From positions 1 to 64,000 of the forward strand of contig NZ_PYUI01000021.1 in the NCBI RefSeq assembly GCF_003097355.1: a stretch of DNA of 64,000 bases. The letters are read 5' to 3'. The DNA is from Arthrobacter sp. H-02-3. Lineage in GTDB: Bacteria; Actinomycetota; Actinomycetes; Actinomycetales; Micrococcaceae. Positions 48,088-55,994 of the stretch are shown here, one piece after another. Numbering within the stretch: the stretch's first letter is position 1; every line of letters begins with the position of its first letter. Under the pieces are notes generated by a model. That model had not been told where the DNA came from. It saw only the letters and a list, made by a program, of their open reading frames with translations, and ran no database searches. The position numbers and the translations under genes were made by a program.

Positions 48088-49763
48088 CCCGCCACCACCA
48101 CCACCGCCTTCGCTGCCTGCGAGGCCTCCATCCATTCGCTCATCCACGGTGCCCGGACGCTCGACGTGATCCGGCAGTCGGCCACGAAGGTTCCCCTGGC
48201 ACCGGCGTCGATCCAGTCCTGGAGCGCGGAAAGGTCTGCCAGTGAGCGGATGATCGCCGACTTGGCACCGAGCGCCCGGGCGATGCCGCTGAAGTCCACC
48301 TCGGGGATCAGCATGGGCTTTTCGGTCAGGCCCCGGGAGCCGTACTGGTGGATTTCGGCTCCGTAGGCGGCATCGTTGTAGATCACGACGACGGCGCTGC
48401 TGGCCGCCCCAATCAGCGATTCGAGGTCGGACAGGCCCATCAGGAAACCGCCGTCGCCGGAGGCCAGCACCAGGGTGCGGCCGTCCTCCACTGCGCGGGC
48501 TGCCCCGACGGCGCTGGCAAGGCCCAGCCCGATGGTCTGGAAGGCCGTGCCCACCATGACCAGGTCCTGCGGCCGCGGAATGTTCCAGTACATGGGGGCC
48601 CAACCGAGGAAGTGCCCGCCGTCCTGGACCACCGTGCGGCGCTCCGGCAGCACGGCATCCAATGCTGTGGCAAGGGCGCGCGGGTCCAGCCGGCCGTCCG
48701 GCGTCTCCGATGAGCCTGCCTGGTGGCCCGGTCCCTCGGCCAGGCGCCTGCGGGCTTCCGCGCGCCAGGCTTCTGCGCGGCGGGCGTCCGGCGAGGCCGT
48801 GCCATCCAGCATCCCCAGGATGCGTCCCGCAGCAGATTTCACGTCCGCGCTGACGAACGTGTCCACCCGGGGGTGCGTCGGCTGCAGTGCGGTGTCGATC
48901 TGGATGACGGTGCTGTCCGGGCCGAGCAGGTGCCCGAACCGCATGGTGAAGGGGCTCAGGCTTGCCCCGGCCACGAGGACCACATCAGCCTCACCCATGA
49001 GCCCGGCCGCGGTGTCCGTCCCGAACCCGCCCGCGACGCCGAGGTATCCCTCACCCTGGAGCAGGTTGAGCGCCAGGGCGGTTCCGGCGGTCAGGGCGCC
49101 CAGACGGTCGGCGAGTTCCCGGAGCTCCGGGCCGGCGCCGGCGAGATGCGCACCGCGGCCGGCGAGGATCAGCGGCCGCTTCGCCCCGGCGAGCAGCCGG
49201 GCTACCTGCCCGAGGCCGCCGTCGACGTCGTCACTCACCGCCGGTGCCAGCGGCGCCGGAAGTTCCTCGTCCGCAGCCTCGAGGGCCGCGAGGTCGTAGG
49301 GAATGGCAATGACGACGGCGGTCCGCTTAGTGAGCGCGTACTCCACCGCCTGCTGCGTGATGGAGCCCGCGGCGTCGCGCGTGACCGTGAAGGTCGCCGC
49401 ACCGAGGCCTGCCGCGATGGCCGTCTGGTCCACGTCCCAGGGCCGGGCGCCGCTGCTCGGCGCGTCCCCGGTGACCAGCACGACCGGGATTTGTGCCTGG
49501 ACCGCCTCTGCGAGTGCGGTGAGTGCGTTGGTGTAGCCGGGGCCGTAGGTGGTGGTGCCCGCTGCGAGACGTCCCGACGTCCGGTAGTAGGCGTCGGCCG
49601 CGGCGACGGCGGCGCCTTCATGGCGGACGGGGGAGAAGCGGAGGCCCAGCTTTTCCGCGGCGTCCAGGAAGTAGACGTTTCCGTTGCCCATGACGCCGAA
49701 GACATCGCTGAGGTAGCTGCTGAGAACCTGCGTCACGCGGCCGGAGACGGTAAGTGAAGTCAT
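48084..49763 (-). CDS. Thiamine-pyrophosphate-dependent enzyme (acetolactate synthase/2-oxoacid decarboxylase-like)
   Basis: A 559-residue ThDP enzyme with the N-terminal catalytic Glu in VRHEGAAVAAADAYYR, TTYGPGYTNALTALAEA, a central FAD/nucleotide-like domain, and the C-terminal ThDP motif from SGDGGFLMGLSDLESL to IYNDAAYGAEIHQY. The family covers acetolactate synthase, benzoylformate and phenylpyruvate decarboxylases and others. The neighbouring AsnC regulator, aminotransferase and amino-acid permease suggest action on a 2-oxo acid derived from an amino acid. It lies 119 bases downstream of the AsnC gene on the same strand. Confidence 0.85.
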   Translation of the reverse strand: MTSLTVSGRVTQVLSSYLSDVFGVMGNGNVYFLDAAEKLGLRFSPVRHEGAAVAAADAYYRTSGRLAAGTTTYGPGYTNALTALAEAVQAQIPVVLVTGDAPSSGARPWDVDQTAIAAGLGAATFTVTRDAAGSITQQAVEYALTKRTAVVIAIPYDLAALEAADEELPAPLAPAVSDDVDGGLGQVARLLAGAKRPLILAGRGAHLAGAGPELRELADRLGALTAGTALALNLLQGEGYLGVAGGFGTDTAAGLMGEADVVLVAGASLSPFTMRFGHLLGPDSTVIQIDTALQPTHPRVDTFVSADVKSAAGRILGMLDGTASPDARRAEAWRAEARRRLAEGPGHQAGSSETPDGRLDPRALATALDAVLPERRTVVQDGGHFLGWAPMYWNIPRPQDLVMVGTAFQTIGLGLASAVGAARAVEDGRTLVLASGDGGFLMGLSDLESLIGAASSAVVVIYNDAAYGAEIHQYGSRGLTEKPMLIPEVDFSGIARALGAKSAIIRSLADLSALQDWIDAGARGTFVADCRITSSVRAPWMSEWMEASQAAKAVVVVAG

Positions 49764-49882
49764 GCAGAAATCTTGTGTGCTGACCCACAGATAGGCAAGA
49801 GACGCGTATTGCGGTGGGATATTTGGCAGGCGCTGGAGCTAGAAGTGAAAATATGCCCACTTGTGGCGTGCATCACCCGCTC

Positions 49883-50386
49883 TTAATCGGAGGGGTGGGA
49901 CTCCTGCTCCGAGAGCCGGCTTAGGAGGCCGTCGTAGCGGGGCGGCATGAGTTCTAGAACGGAAATGGCCGTGCTGGTCCGCTGGATCCCCTCGATTTCC
50001 AGGATCTGGTTGGTGATGCGGTAGAGATCGGCCGTACTGCGTGCCACCACCTTGGCCATGAGGTCCGCGTCGCCGGTGGTGGCGTGCACCTCGATGACCT
50101 CGGGAATGGCGGCGAGCCCGTCTTCGACCGCACCTGTCCGCGTCTGGCTGATGGACAGCGAGAGGAAGGCCATCAGGTCATAGCCAAGCGCGGCGGGGTC
50201 CAGCCTCCGGCTGAAGGAGCGGAGGGCGCCGCTGCGCTCGAGCCGTGCCAGCCGGGCGTGGACCGTGTTCCGTGCGACGCCGAGCGTCCGCGAGAGTGCC
50301 AGGGCGCTTGCTTCGGGATCCTTGTCGAGGGCCAGGATGATCCTGCCGTCGAGAGAATCCACGGTGCGAGAGTTCGGGATGGTCAT
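49883..50386 (-). CDS. Lrp/AsnC family transcriptional regulator
   Basis: A 167-residue regulator: N-terminal HTH (LDGRIILALDKDPEASALALSRTLGVARNTVHARLARLERSG in outline) and a C-terminal RAM ligand domain (DLMAFLSLSIS, VIEVHATTGDADLMAKVVAR, IQRTSTAISVLELM). AsnC proteins sense amino acids. It is transcribed divergently from the aminotransferase-permease pair and upstream of the ThDP gene, so it probably controls all three. Confidence 0.93.
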   Translation of the reverse strand: MTIPNSRTVDSLDGRIILALDKDPEASALALSRTLGVARNTVHARLARLERSGALRSFSRRLDPAALGYDLMAFLSLSISQTRTGAVEDGLAAIPEVIEVHATTGDADLMAKVVARSTADLYRITNQILEIEGIQRTSTAISVLELMPPRYDGLLSRLSEQESHPSD

Positions 50387-50466
50387 ATTTTCACCACAGA
50401 CAGTAGATCTTGAGCAGAAGTCCCAATGGTTTGAGGGTATCTTGCAATGTGGGAGGGGTCACAATC

Positions 50467-50490
50467 ATGATCGATCCTCATGACCCGTGA
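50467..50490 (+). other. Seven-codon upstream ORF overlapping the aminotransferase start
   Basis: A GGGAGGGG sequence (50451-50458) is well placed for an ATG at 50467 that reads MIDPHDP and stops. The aminotransferase ATG at 50480 lies inside this mini-frame in another register and has no ribosome binding site of its own. It could permit translational coupling or reinitiation. Confidence 0.3.
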
Positions 50491-51577
50491 TCAGCTCCTG
50501 ACCGCACCGGACACCGCGCTTCCCACCCTTCGTGGCGCGGTGGCCGGACTTCCGCCCTACGTCCCGGGCCGGCGCAGCGCCGGCACAGACATCGCCGCCC
50601 TCGCCAGCAACGAAAGCCACTACGAGCCACTGCCCGCTGCCGCCGCTGCGGTGGCCGCAGCGGCCGGTACGATGAACCGATACCCTGACAGTGCCGCCGT
50701 CGAACTCCGCGAACGGATTGCCCGCCACCTCGGCGTAACGGCCGGAGAGGTGGCGGTGGGACCCGGCAGCGTCGGCGTCCTCCAGCAGATCATCACCGGC
50801 CTGTGCGACGCCGGGGATGAAGTGATCTTCGCGTGGCGTTCCTTCGAGGCGTACCCCATCCTGGTGGAGCTGGCAGGCGCCCAGCCTGTCCGCATCCCGC
50901 TGGACGGCGCTGAGGGGCACGACCTTGACGCCATGGCCGCGGCTGTCACTGCCCGCACGAAGGTCATCCTGCTCTGCACCCCCAACAATCCCACCGGCGT
51001 GCCGATCAGCCACGACCGCATCGAGGCCTTCCTGCGGTCCGTCCGCTCGGACGTCCTCGTGGTGATCGACGAGGCCTATGTGGAATACGCCGAAGCGGGC
51101 AGCGGCCCCGATTCCCTGGCGCTCTACCGCCAGTACCCGAACGTCTGCATCCTGCGCACCTTCTCGAAGGCCTACGGACTCGCGGGCCTGCGCGTTGGAT
51201 ACGCCGTGGCGGCGCCGGACATCGCCGAGGGACTGCGCCGGACCGCCCTTCCCTTCTCGGTGAGCGCGCTGGCCCAGAAGGCGGCCATCGCGTCGCTGGA
51301 CGCCGGGGAGGAGATGGAAGCGAGGGTCGCCGGGGTCAGGCAGGAGCGCGCCCGGATGGCCGCGCAGCTGGAAGCCCAGGGCTGGAAGCTGCAGCCGAGC
51401 CAGGGCAATTTCCTGTGGATCCGCGCGGACGAACGCCTCCGGGCGAGGCTGGTGGACGCGTTTGACGCCGCCGGCATCATGGTCCGGGCGTACCAGGGCG
51501 ACGGCGTGCGGATCACCGTTGCCGATCCCGCCTCCAACGACCGCGTGCTCGGGCTCCTGGCAGCCCACGCAGCCTGA
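50480..51577 (+). CDS. Histidinol-phosphate/aromatic aminotransferase family protein (HisC/Pat-like)
   Basis: A 365-residue class I/II PLP aminotransferase: LRGAVAGLPPYVPGRR, LASNESHYEPLP, RYPDSAAVELRERIARHLGV, LCTPNNPTGVP, VVIDEAYVEYAEAGSG and the PLP lysine in LRTFSKAYGLAGLRVGYAV. Related actinobacterial enzymes act on aromatic 2-oxo acids (Pat) or histidinol phosphate. No his genes are near, and the partner permease and AsnC regulator favour an aromatic or branched-chain amino acid role. Followed by the permease gene after 55 bases. Confidence 0.88.
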   Translation: MTRDQLLTAPDTALPTLRGAVAGLPPYVPGRRSAGTDIAALASNESHYEPLPAAAAAVAAAAGTMNRYPDSAAVELRERIARHLGVTAGEVAVGPGSVGVLQQIITGLCDAGDEVIFAWRSFEAYPILVELAGAQPVRIPLDGAEGHDLDAMAAAVTARTKVILLCTPNNPTGVPISHDRIEAFLRSVRSDVLVVIDEAYVEYAEAGSGPDSLALYRQYPNVCILRTFSKAYGLAGLRVGYAVAAPDIAEGLRRTALPFSVSALAQKAAIASLDAGEEMEARVAGVRQERARMAAQLEAQGWKLQPSQGNFLWIRADERLRARLVDAFDAAGIMVRAYQGDGVRITVADPASNDRVLGLLAAHAA

Positions 51578-51632
51578 GAAACCGACTGACCTGAAACCCC
51601 ATCCGTTCCACCAACAAACCAGAGGACTCCTC

Positions 51633-53045
51633 ATGGAACAACAGACAATGACGTCTGGCCGCCCACTGGGCGCCGCACTCAAACCCCGCCAGCTCACCAT
51701 GATGGGGCTCGGTAGCGCCATCGGCGCGGGCCTCTTTATCGGCTCCGGCGCCGGCATCCAGGCCGCGGGCCCGGCCGTGCTGATCTCCTACCTCGTGGCC
51801 GGCACCCTCATCATCCTGGTGATGTGGGCCCTCGGCGAGATGGCCGCCGCCAATCCGGACAGCGGTGCCTTCTCCGTCTATACCGCCAAGGCCTATGGTC
51901 CGGTGGCCGGTGCCACGGTGGGTTGGCTGTGGTGGCTGCAGCTCGTGGTGGTCATCGCGGCCGAAGCGCTGGGTGCGGCAGGCCTGCTGGCCACCATCTT
52001 CCCCGTCCTGCCGGTGTGGCTGATGGCCTTCGTGTTCATCGTGGTGCTCACCGCCGTGAACCTCACCAGTGTGAAGAACTTCGGCGAATTCGAGTTCTGG
52101 TTCGCCCTGCTCAAGGTGGCAGCAATCGTCGGGTTCCTGCTGGTGGGCGTTGCCCTGCTCTTCGGCTGGCTGCCGGGCGTCCCGTCGCCAGGCCTGTCCC
52201 ACTTCACCGGAGCCGGATTCGCTCCCAGCGGTTTCGCCGGGATTGCCACGGCACTCTTCGTGGTGGCGTTCGCATTCGGCGGCACCGAGATCGTGTCCGT
52301 GGCGGCAGCTGAGACCGCCGAGCCTGCCCGCAGCGTGAAGAAAGCGGTCCGCACGGTGCTGTGGCGCATCCTGGTCTTCTACATCGGCGCCATCTTCGTC
52401 ATCGCAGCCGTGGTTCCCGTCGGTTCGGCGGGGCTGAAGAGCCCGTTCGCCGCTGTGCTGGACGCCGCCGGCATGCCCGGCGCGGCCACCGCCATCACCC
52501 TGGTAGCCGTGGCAGCACTGCTCTCCGCCCTCAACGCCAACCTCTACGGTGCATCGCGGATGGCGTACTCCCTCGCGGAGCGGGGTGAGGCACCACGTCT
52601 GCTTGCCTCGGTGTCCAAGGCCCGGGTTCCGGTTGTCGCAGTCCTGGCCAGCGTCGCTTTCGGCGTTGTCACGGTTGTGCTGGAGCTGGCCTTCCCCGAG
52701 AAGGTCCTTCCCGTCCTTCTGAACATTGTGGGTTCGACGTGCCTGCTGGTGTGGACGTCCGCGCTCCTCGCCCAGCTCGCGTTGCGCCTCCGCGCCGACC
52801 GCGAGGGGACGGAGCTTCCCCTGCGGATGCCCGGCTTCCCGTGGCTGACGGGCTTTGGCCTGCTCATCCTCGCGGCGATCTTCACGGTGGGCTTCATCGG
52901 CGAGGATTCCCGTCCCCAGCTCCTGAGCACTTTCGGACTCGTAGCGCTTCTGGCGGTGGCTAACTGGATGCACCACCGGTCGGGGAAGGTTTCGCCGGTT
53001 GTCGAGTTTTCGGATGGTGCCAAGCAGCCGGTGCTCATCGACTGA
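51633..53045 (+). CDS. Amino acid permease (APC superfamily, GABA/aromatic AAT type)
   Basis: A 470-residue transporter with 12 predicted helices. The helix 1 motif is MMGLGSAIGAGLFIGSGAGIQAAGPAV, followed by LGEMAAANPDSGAFSVYTAKAYG and FAFGGTEIVSVAAAETAEPARSVKKAVRTV, which is the classic AAT consensus. ALNANLYGASRMAYSLAERGEAP is in the second half. It probably imports the amino acid used by the adjacent aminotransferase. AGAGGACTCCTC precedes the ATG at 51633; the frame is open upstream through the aminotransferase 3' end but this is not used. Confidence 0.92.
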   Translation: MEQQTMTSGRPLGAALKPRQLTMMGLGSAIGAGLFIGSGAGIQAAGPAVLISYLVAGTLIILVMWALGEMAAANPDSGAFSVYTAKAYGPVAGATVGWLWWLQLVVVIAAEALGAAGLLATIFPVLPVWLMAFVFIVVLTAVNLTSVKNFGEFEFWFALLKVAAIVGFLLVGVALLFGWLPGVPSPGLSHFTGAGFAPSGFAGIATALFVVAFAFGGTEIVSVAAAETAEPARSVKKAVRTVLWRILVFYIGAIFVIAAVVPVGSAGLKSPFAAVLDAAGMPGAATAITLVAVAALLSALNANLYGASRMAYSLAERGEAPRLLASVSKARVPVVAVLASVAFGVVTVVLELAFPEKVLPVLLNIVGSTCLLVWTSALLAQLALRLRADREGTELPLRMPGFPWLTGFGLLILAAIFTVGFIGEDSRPQLLSTFGLVALLAVANWMHHRSGKVSPVVEFSDGAKQPVLID

Positions 53046-53085
53046 ATCAGGTGGTGTGTACCGATTCACTAGTTTTGGACACACG

Positions 53086-53120
53086 AAGGGCGGGTCCGGC
53101 TTTGGCCGGGCGCGCCCTTT
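53086..53120 (+). terminator. Hairpin terminator after the permease
   Basis: AAGGGCG-GTCCGGC and GGCCGG-CGCCCTT arms pair with small bulges around TTT, ending in a short T-run (53118-53120). Confidence 0.6.
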
Positions 53121-53511
53121 GCGCGACTGCGCAGAGTGGGCTGTAGTGGGGGCCCCATCCCATCCCTCCGGCACACCAGAGGGCTCGGAAGTTAGGCGGA
53201 GATTTCCCTAAGGACTGTCCCAAATGAGGATGGCACCCCGTCTAACGGGCACTCTAGGTGAAACTCGTCGGCCACCGAATGGTGAGGTAATCCAATCGCA
53301 ACATGACCGGCTCCGCTTACTTCGGTAGGTTCAGGGCCGGTCTTCGTTTTAGCAGGTGGGCGCCACTTGGTCGAGGAGTTTGAACGCGCCGCGACCTGCC
53401 AAGCCAGGATCCACGAATACAATCACCAGAGATCCAGGCGGCACCGGCGGGTTCTCACCTATCAGCCGCGTCCCCACCTCCCGGAGAGGTGCAACCACAG
53501 AGGAGTATGCG
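53121..53511. other. Intergenic region without a supported gene
   Basis: About 390 bases of less GC-biased sequence. A leftward 76-codon frame with a TTG start (53422 to 53192) exists but has no recognised motif and unusual codons. The promoter of the following gene is expected near its right end. Confidence 0.4.
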
Positions 53512-54804
53512 ATGACCAATATCGAGAGCATCACGCTGGAGGCGGAGCTCGTCGGCGAGGACGCCACGCGTGACATTGCGAAGGCGGTCAGCGCCCGTCA
53601 CTCGATCGCTCGCAAGTACGTCATGCGGCTCCGCCGGCGGCATCCGGACGCAACGCCCGCTGAGGTGATCCAGATGCTAGAGCGTCACTACGGAACCTCG
53701 ATCACCACCGCTGGTGCCCTCATTAGCGCCGGCGTGATCGCGGCTGATATTGGTATCGCGATGATTCCCGGAGTCGGGGCGGCAGCAGCCGGCATGAAGA
53801 GTGCGGGACAACAGGCCGCCAAGAAGACTGGCAAGGAAGCCGTCAAAATTGCCGCAAAGAGCGCTGCGAAACAGGCCGCAAAGAACATGGCGCTTGGTAC
53901 AGCGAAGAACGGTGCAACGCGAGCCGCTGCTCTACTTCCCGCCGGCGATGAGCAGTTGCAGTTCGAGATCACCGCGGTTTTCGCGCTCGCTATTGCCGAT
54001 ATTCACGGAATGGACCTCGACAAAGACCAGGCCCTCGCCCTTGTCTACGGACTCTCGAACGAACGTGTGAGCCAGAAGCAAATCGCCACGATGGCGACAG
54101 ACCTATCGAGCGCGTCGTCTGAAGGCGTCGTCGGCGTCGGCAATAAGATCGCTGCTGGCCGCACGGACTGGTCGCACTGGGCGAACACGCTCGCGGACAC
54201 CCTCCCTGGAGGCGCCGCGCAGAGTCTGGTTCGGACCATGGAGACGGGGCAGCTGGACGCCGTGCGCGAAAACTTGAGTGGAAAGCAGCAGGCGACGATT
54301 GAATACGGAGTTGGAGCCTTGGCAGGCGGCGTCACGCGCTTCGTGTTCGGTCGCGACGTGATCGTCGCAGCCCGGGCAGCATTCGCCGAGGCCCCAGACA
54401 CGTTCCCCGAACATCTGGCCGTTCCTGTAGATGCTGGCGCCGAAGACCGAGACTTCGAACAGAACCGGGCTCTCGCAGCCATGGAAGATGCCGCAAAAGT
54501 GACGGGCAACTGGATTGCCGGCACTGCCAGCACAGTCGGGGGCGGCATTGCAACGGGCGCTGTGGCAGTGGGCTCCGGGATGGCAACCGCAGCCGACACG
54601 GTAACGCGCGCGTTCCGGAGCGTGGATATCGACGGGGATGGGATCCCGGATGAGCCCCAGGCCCTCAGTGCAGTCAAGGGCGTCGGCGGCGCCATCGCGG
54701 GTACTGCGGGCTCTGTCGGTGGAAGCGTCGCAGGGCTGTTCAAGCGGAAAAAGCGCGGCGAACAGACGGAGGGGTCTGAGACCGGCAGCGAGGCGATGGT
54801 CTAG
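53512..54804 (+). CDS. Hypothetical protein with hydrophobic Gly/Ala segments and a calcium-loop-like motif
   Basis: A 430-residue protein that I do not recognise. Residues 1-65 are soluble and charged (MRLRRRHPDATPAEVIQMLERHYG). Residues 66-95 are an Ala/Gly/Ile-rich hydrophobic stretch (AGALISAGVIAADIGIAMIPGVGAAAAG). Residues 95-140 are Lys/Ala-rich and amphipathic. A helical middle domain follows (QLQFEITAVFALAIADIHGMDLDKDQALALVYGL). Near the end are Gly-rich segments (TVGGGIATGAVAVGSGMATAA), a loop DIDGDGIPDEP like those that bind calcium in EF-hand or thrombospondin-3 repeats, and a basic tail (KRKKRGEQTEG). GAGGAG precedes the ATG at 53512. Possibly membrane-associated; accessory gene. 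Confidence 0.75.
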   Translation: MTNIESITLEAELVGEDATRDIAKAVSARHSIARKYVMRLRRRHPDATPAEVIQMLERHYGTSITTAGALISAGVIAADIGIAMIPGVGAAAAGMKSAGQQAAKKTGKEAVKIAAKSAAKQAAKNMALGTAKNGATRAAALLPAGDEQLQFEITAVFALAIADIHGMDLDKDQALALVYGLSNERVSQKQIATMATDLSSASSEGVVGVGNKIAAGRTDWSHWANTLADTLPGGAAQSLVRTMETGQLDAVRENLSGKQQATIEYGVGALAGGVTRFVFGRDVIVAARAAFAEAPDTFPEHLAVPVDAGAEDRDFEQNRALAAMEDAAKVTGNWIAGTASTVGGGIATGAVAVGSGMATAADTVTRAFRSVDIDGDGIPDEPQALSAVKGVGGAIAGTAGSVGGSVAGLFKRKKRGEQTEGSETGSEAMV

Positions 54805-54843
54805 AAGTAACTCCGGAGGTTAGTCAACTGCGGAACGTGGTCC

Positions 54844-54905
54844 CGTTGCGCTAGCACTTGTGGGCGTTCTGAGCGCTGAGAACAGCTATAGGTGATAGCG
54901 CAACG
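54844..54905. repeat. Imperfect intergenic palindrome related to 10943-11003
   Basis: The right arm GCTATAGGTGATAGCGCAACG (54885-54905) pairs with 54844-54864 at about 16 of 21 positions, with an inner GTTCT-AGCGCT-AGAAC palindrome. Its outer GTTGCGCTATCAC core matches GTTGCCCTATCAC of the first copy. Confidence 0.6.
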
Positions 54906-55095
54906 AGGGTGTGTCTGGAACGCGGACGACCCACACTCCTGGCTGGACGGACCGACCCGGTACGCCGTGGTCCACTCCCGGACGGTGGCGGTCCTGTTCG
55001 TCGACACACGGCCCGTGGACGCCATCGCCTTCCGTCACGATCTCCTGGGCGCCGCCGACGTTGCAGGCTTCTTCAAACTTCCGCGCAGCTGCTGA
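54906..55095 (+). pseudogene. Coding fragment, 3' end of an unknown gene
   Basis: Directly after the palindrome a frame of about 62 codons with strongly coding-like third positions reads VWNADDPHSWLDGPTRYAVV, then TVAVLFVDTRPVDAIAF and a TGA. No domain recognised. The only in-frame start (GTG 54892) lies inside the palindrome arm, so the 5' end looks cut off by, or fused to, the repeat. Confidence 0.4.
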
Positions 55096-55116
55096 CGGCC
55101 CGGTCGGTCCACCTCA

Positions 55117-55857
55117 TTACTCCTGAGAGAGCCAAGCCGAGACCGTGGCGTTGAACCAGTCCGGGCGTTGAAGGGGGATTCCGTGGCCACACCCATCCAC
55201 AACCTCCAAGTCGCTTCCAGGTAAGGCGGCATGGATCGCAGCGGCAGAGTCACGCATCAGCCTCCGTTCACGCTGACCCACCATCACGAGGGCTTCCCCG
55301 GGGAAGCGGGACCAATTCTCAGGCAATGCGAAGCGCAGGTTCTCCCCGACGGCGGCCGTCAATGTCGCCTTCGTTATGCCTGCACTGGTGTCGATGTACT
55401 GCTCCATCAGCTCCGGGGGTATGAACAGCTGCCGGGCCTGCAGCCGGGCAAACCATCTCCTCCGTGCAAGTGGCGCGCTCAAACCGAGAATGCCAAGGGT
55501 GAGGCCACCGTACGCCATCGGCTTCGCTTGGGCACTGACGACCATAACTCGGCTCACCAGGGGCGCATGTTGAGTCGCCAGACCGATGGATAGCTGGGCC
55601 CCGAGCGAGAAGCCGATCACTGCTACTGGCGAACCCACCCGCTGCAACACCAGCTCGGCCAGGGCATTTACGGTCGCGGAATGCGAGATGTACTCCTCGC
55701 TGGAGCTCTCTCCGTGCCCCGGGAGGTCGGGGACGATCACACGGTGCCGGGATTCCAGGCTACGACGCAGGGATTGCCACATCCAACCGGCGGCGCCACC
55801 ACCGTGCAGGAGCAAGACAGGAGGCGCGCTCTCTGGTCCGTACTGGTTCGTGTGCAC
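55117..55857 (-). CDS. Alpha/beta-fold hydrolase
   Basis: A 246-residue hydrolase: PPVLLLHGGGAAGWMWQSLRRSL (oxyanion region), VIVPDLPGHGESSSEEY, nucleophile elbow VIGFSLGAQLSIG with Ser near residue 84, and the His in VDGCGHGIPLQRPDWF. The lid (residues 120-170) is helical. Substrate unknown. GC content looks lower than in flanking operons, and it sits in an accessory patch with the unrecognised gene and the palindrome. Not part of the alpha-glucoside operon. Confidence 0.87.
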   Translation of the reverse strand: MHTNQYGPESAPPVLLLHGGGAAGWMWQSLRRSLESRHRVIVPDLPGHGESSSEEYISHSATVNALAELVLQRVGSPVAVIGFSLGAQLSIGLATQHAPLVSRVMVVSAQAKPMAYGGLTLGILGLSAPLARRRWFARLQARQLFIPPELMEQYIDTSAGITKATLTAAVGENLRFALPENWSRFPGEALVMVGQRERRLMRDSAAAIHAALPGSDLEVVDGCGHGIPLQRPDWFNATVSAWLSQE

Positions 55858-55994
55858 CGGCTTATGCTTTCACGTTCCCAGCGCCTCTTACGTCCCTGAG
55901 AATACGAATTGCCCACTACTTCAGTGACACAGTGCGCCCTGATCGACTTCCTCAGAACCTGGCCACACTAACCAAGATTCGGGCCGCCGGACCT

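Noticed and set aside
51513..53174. 553-codon leftward frame opposite the permease
   Set aside because: Antisense shadow rich in His, Gln and Gly; the rightward APC permease has the expected motifs.
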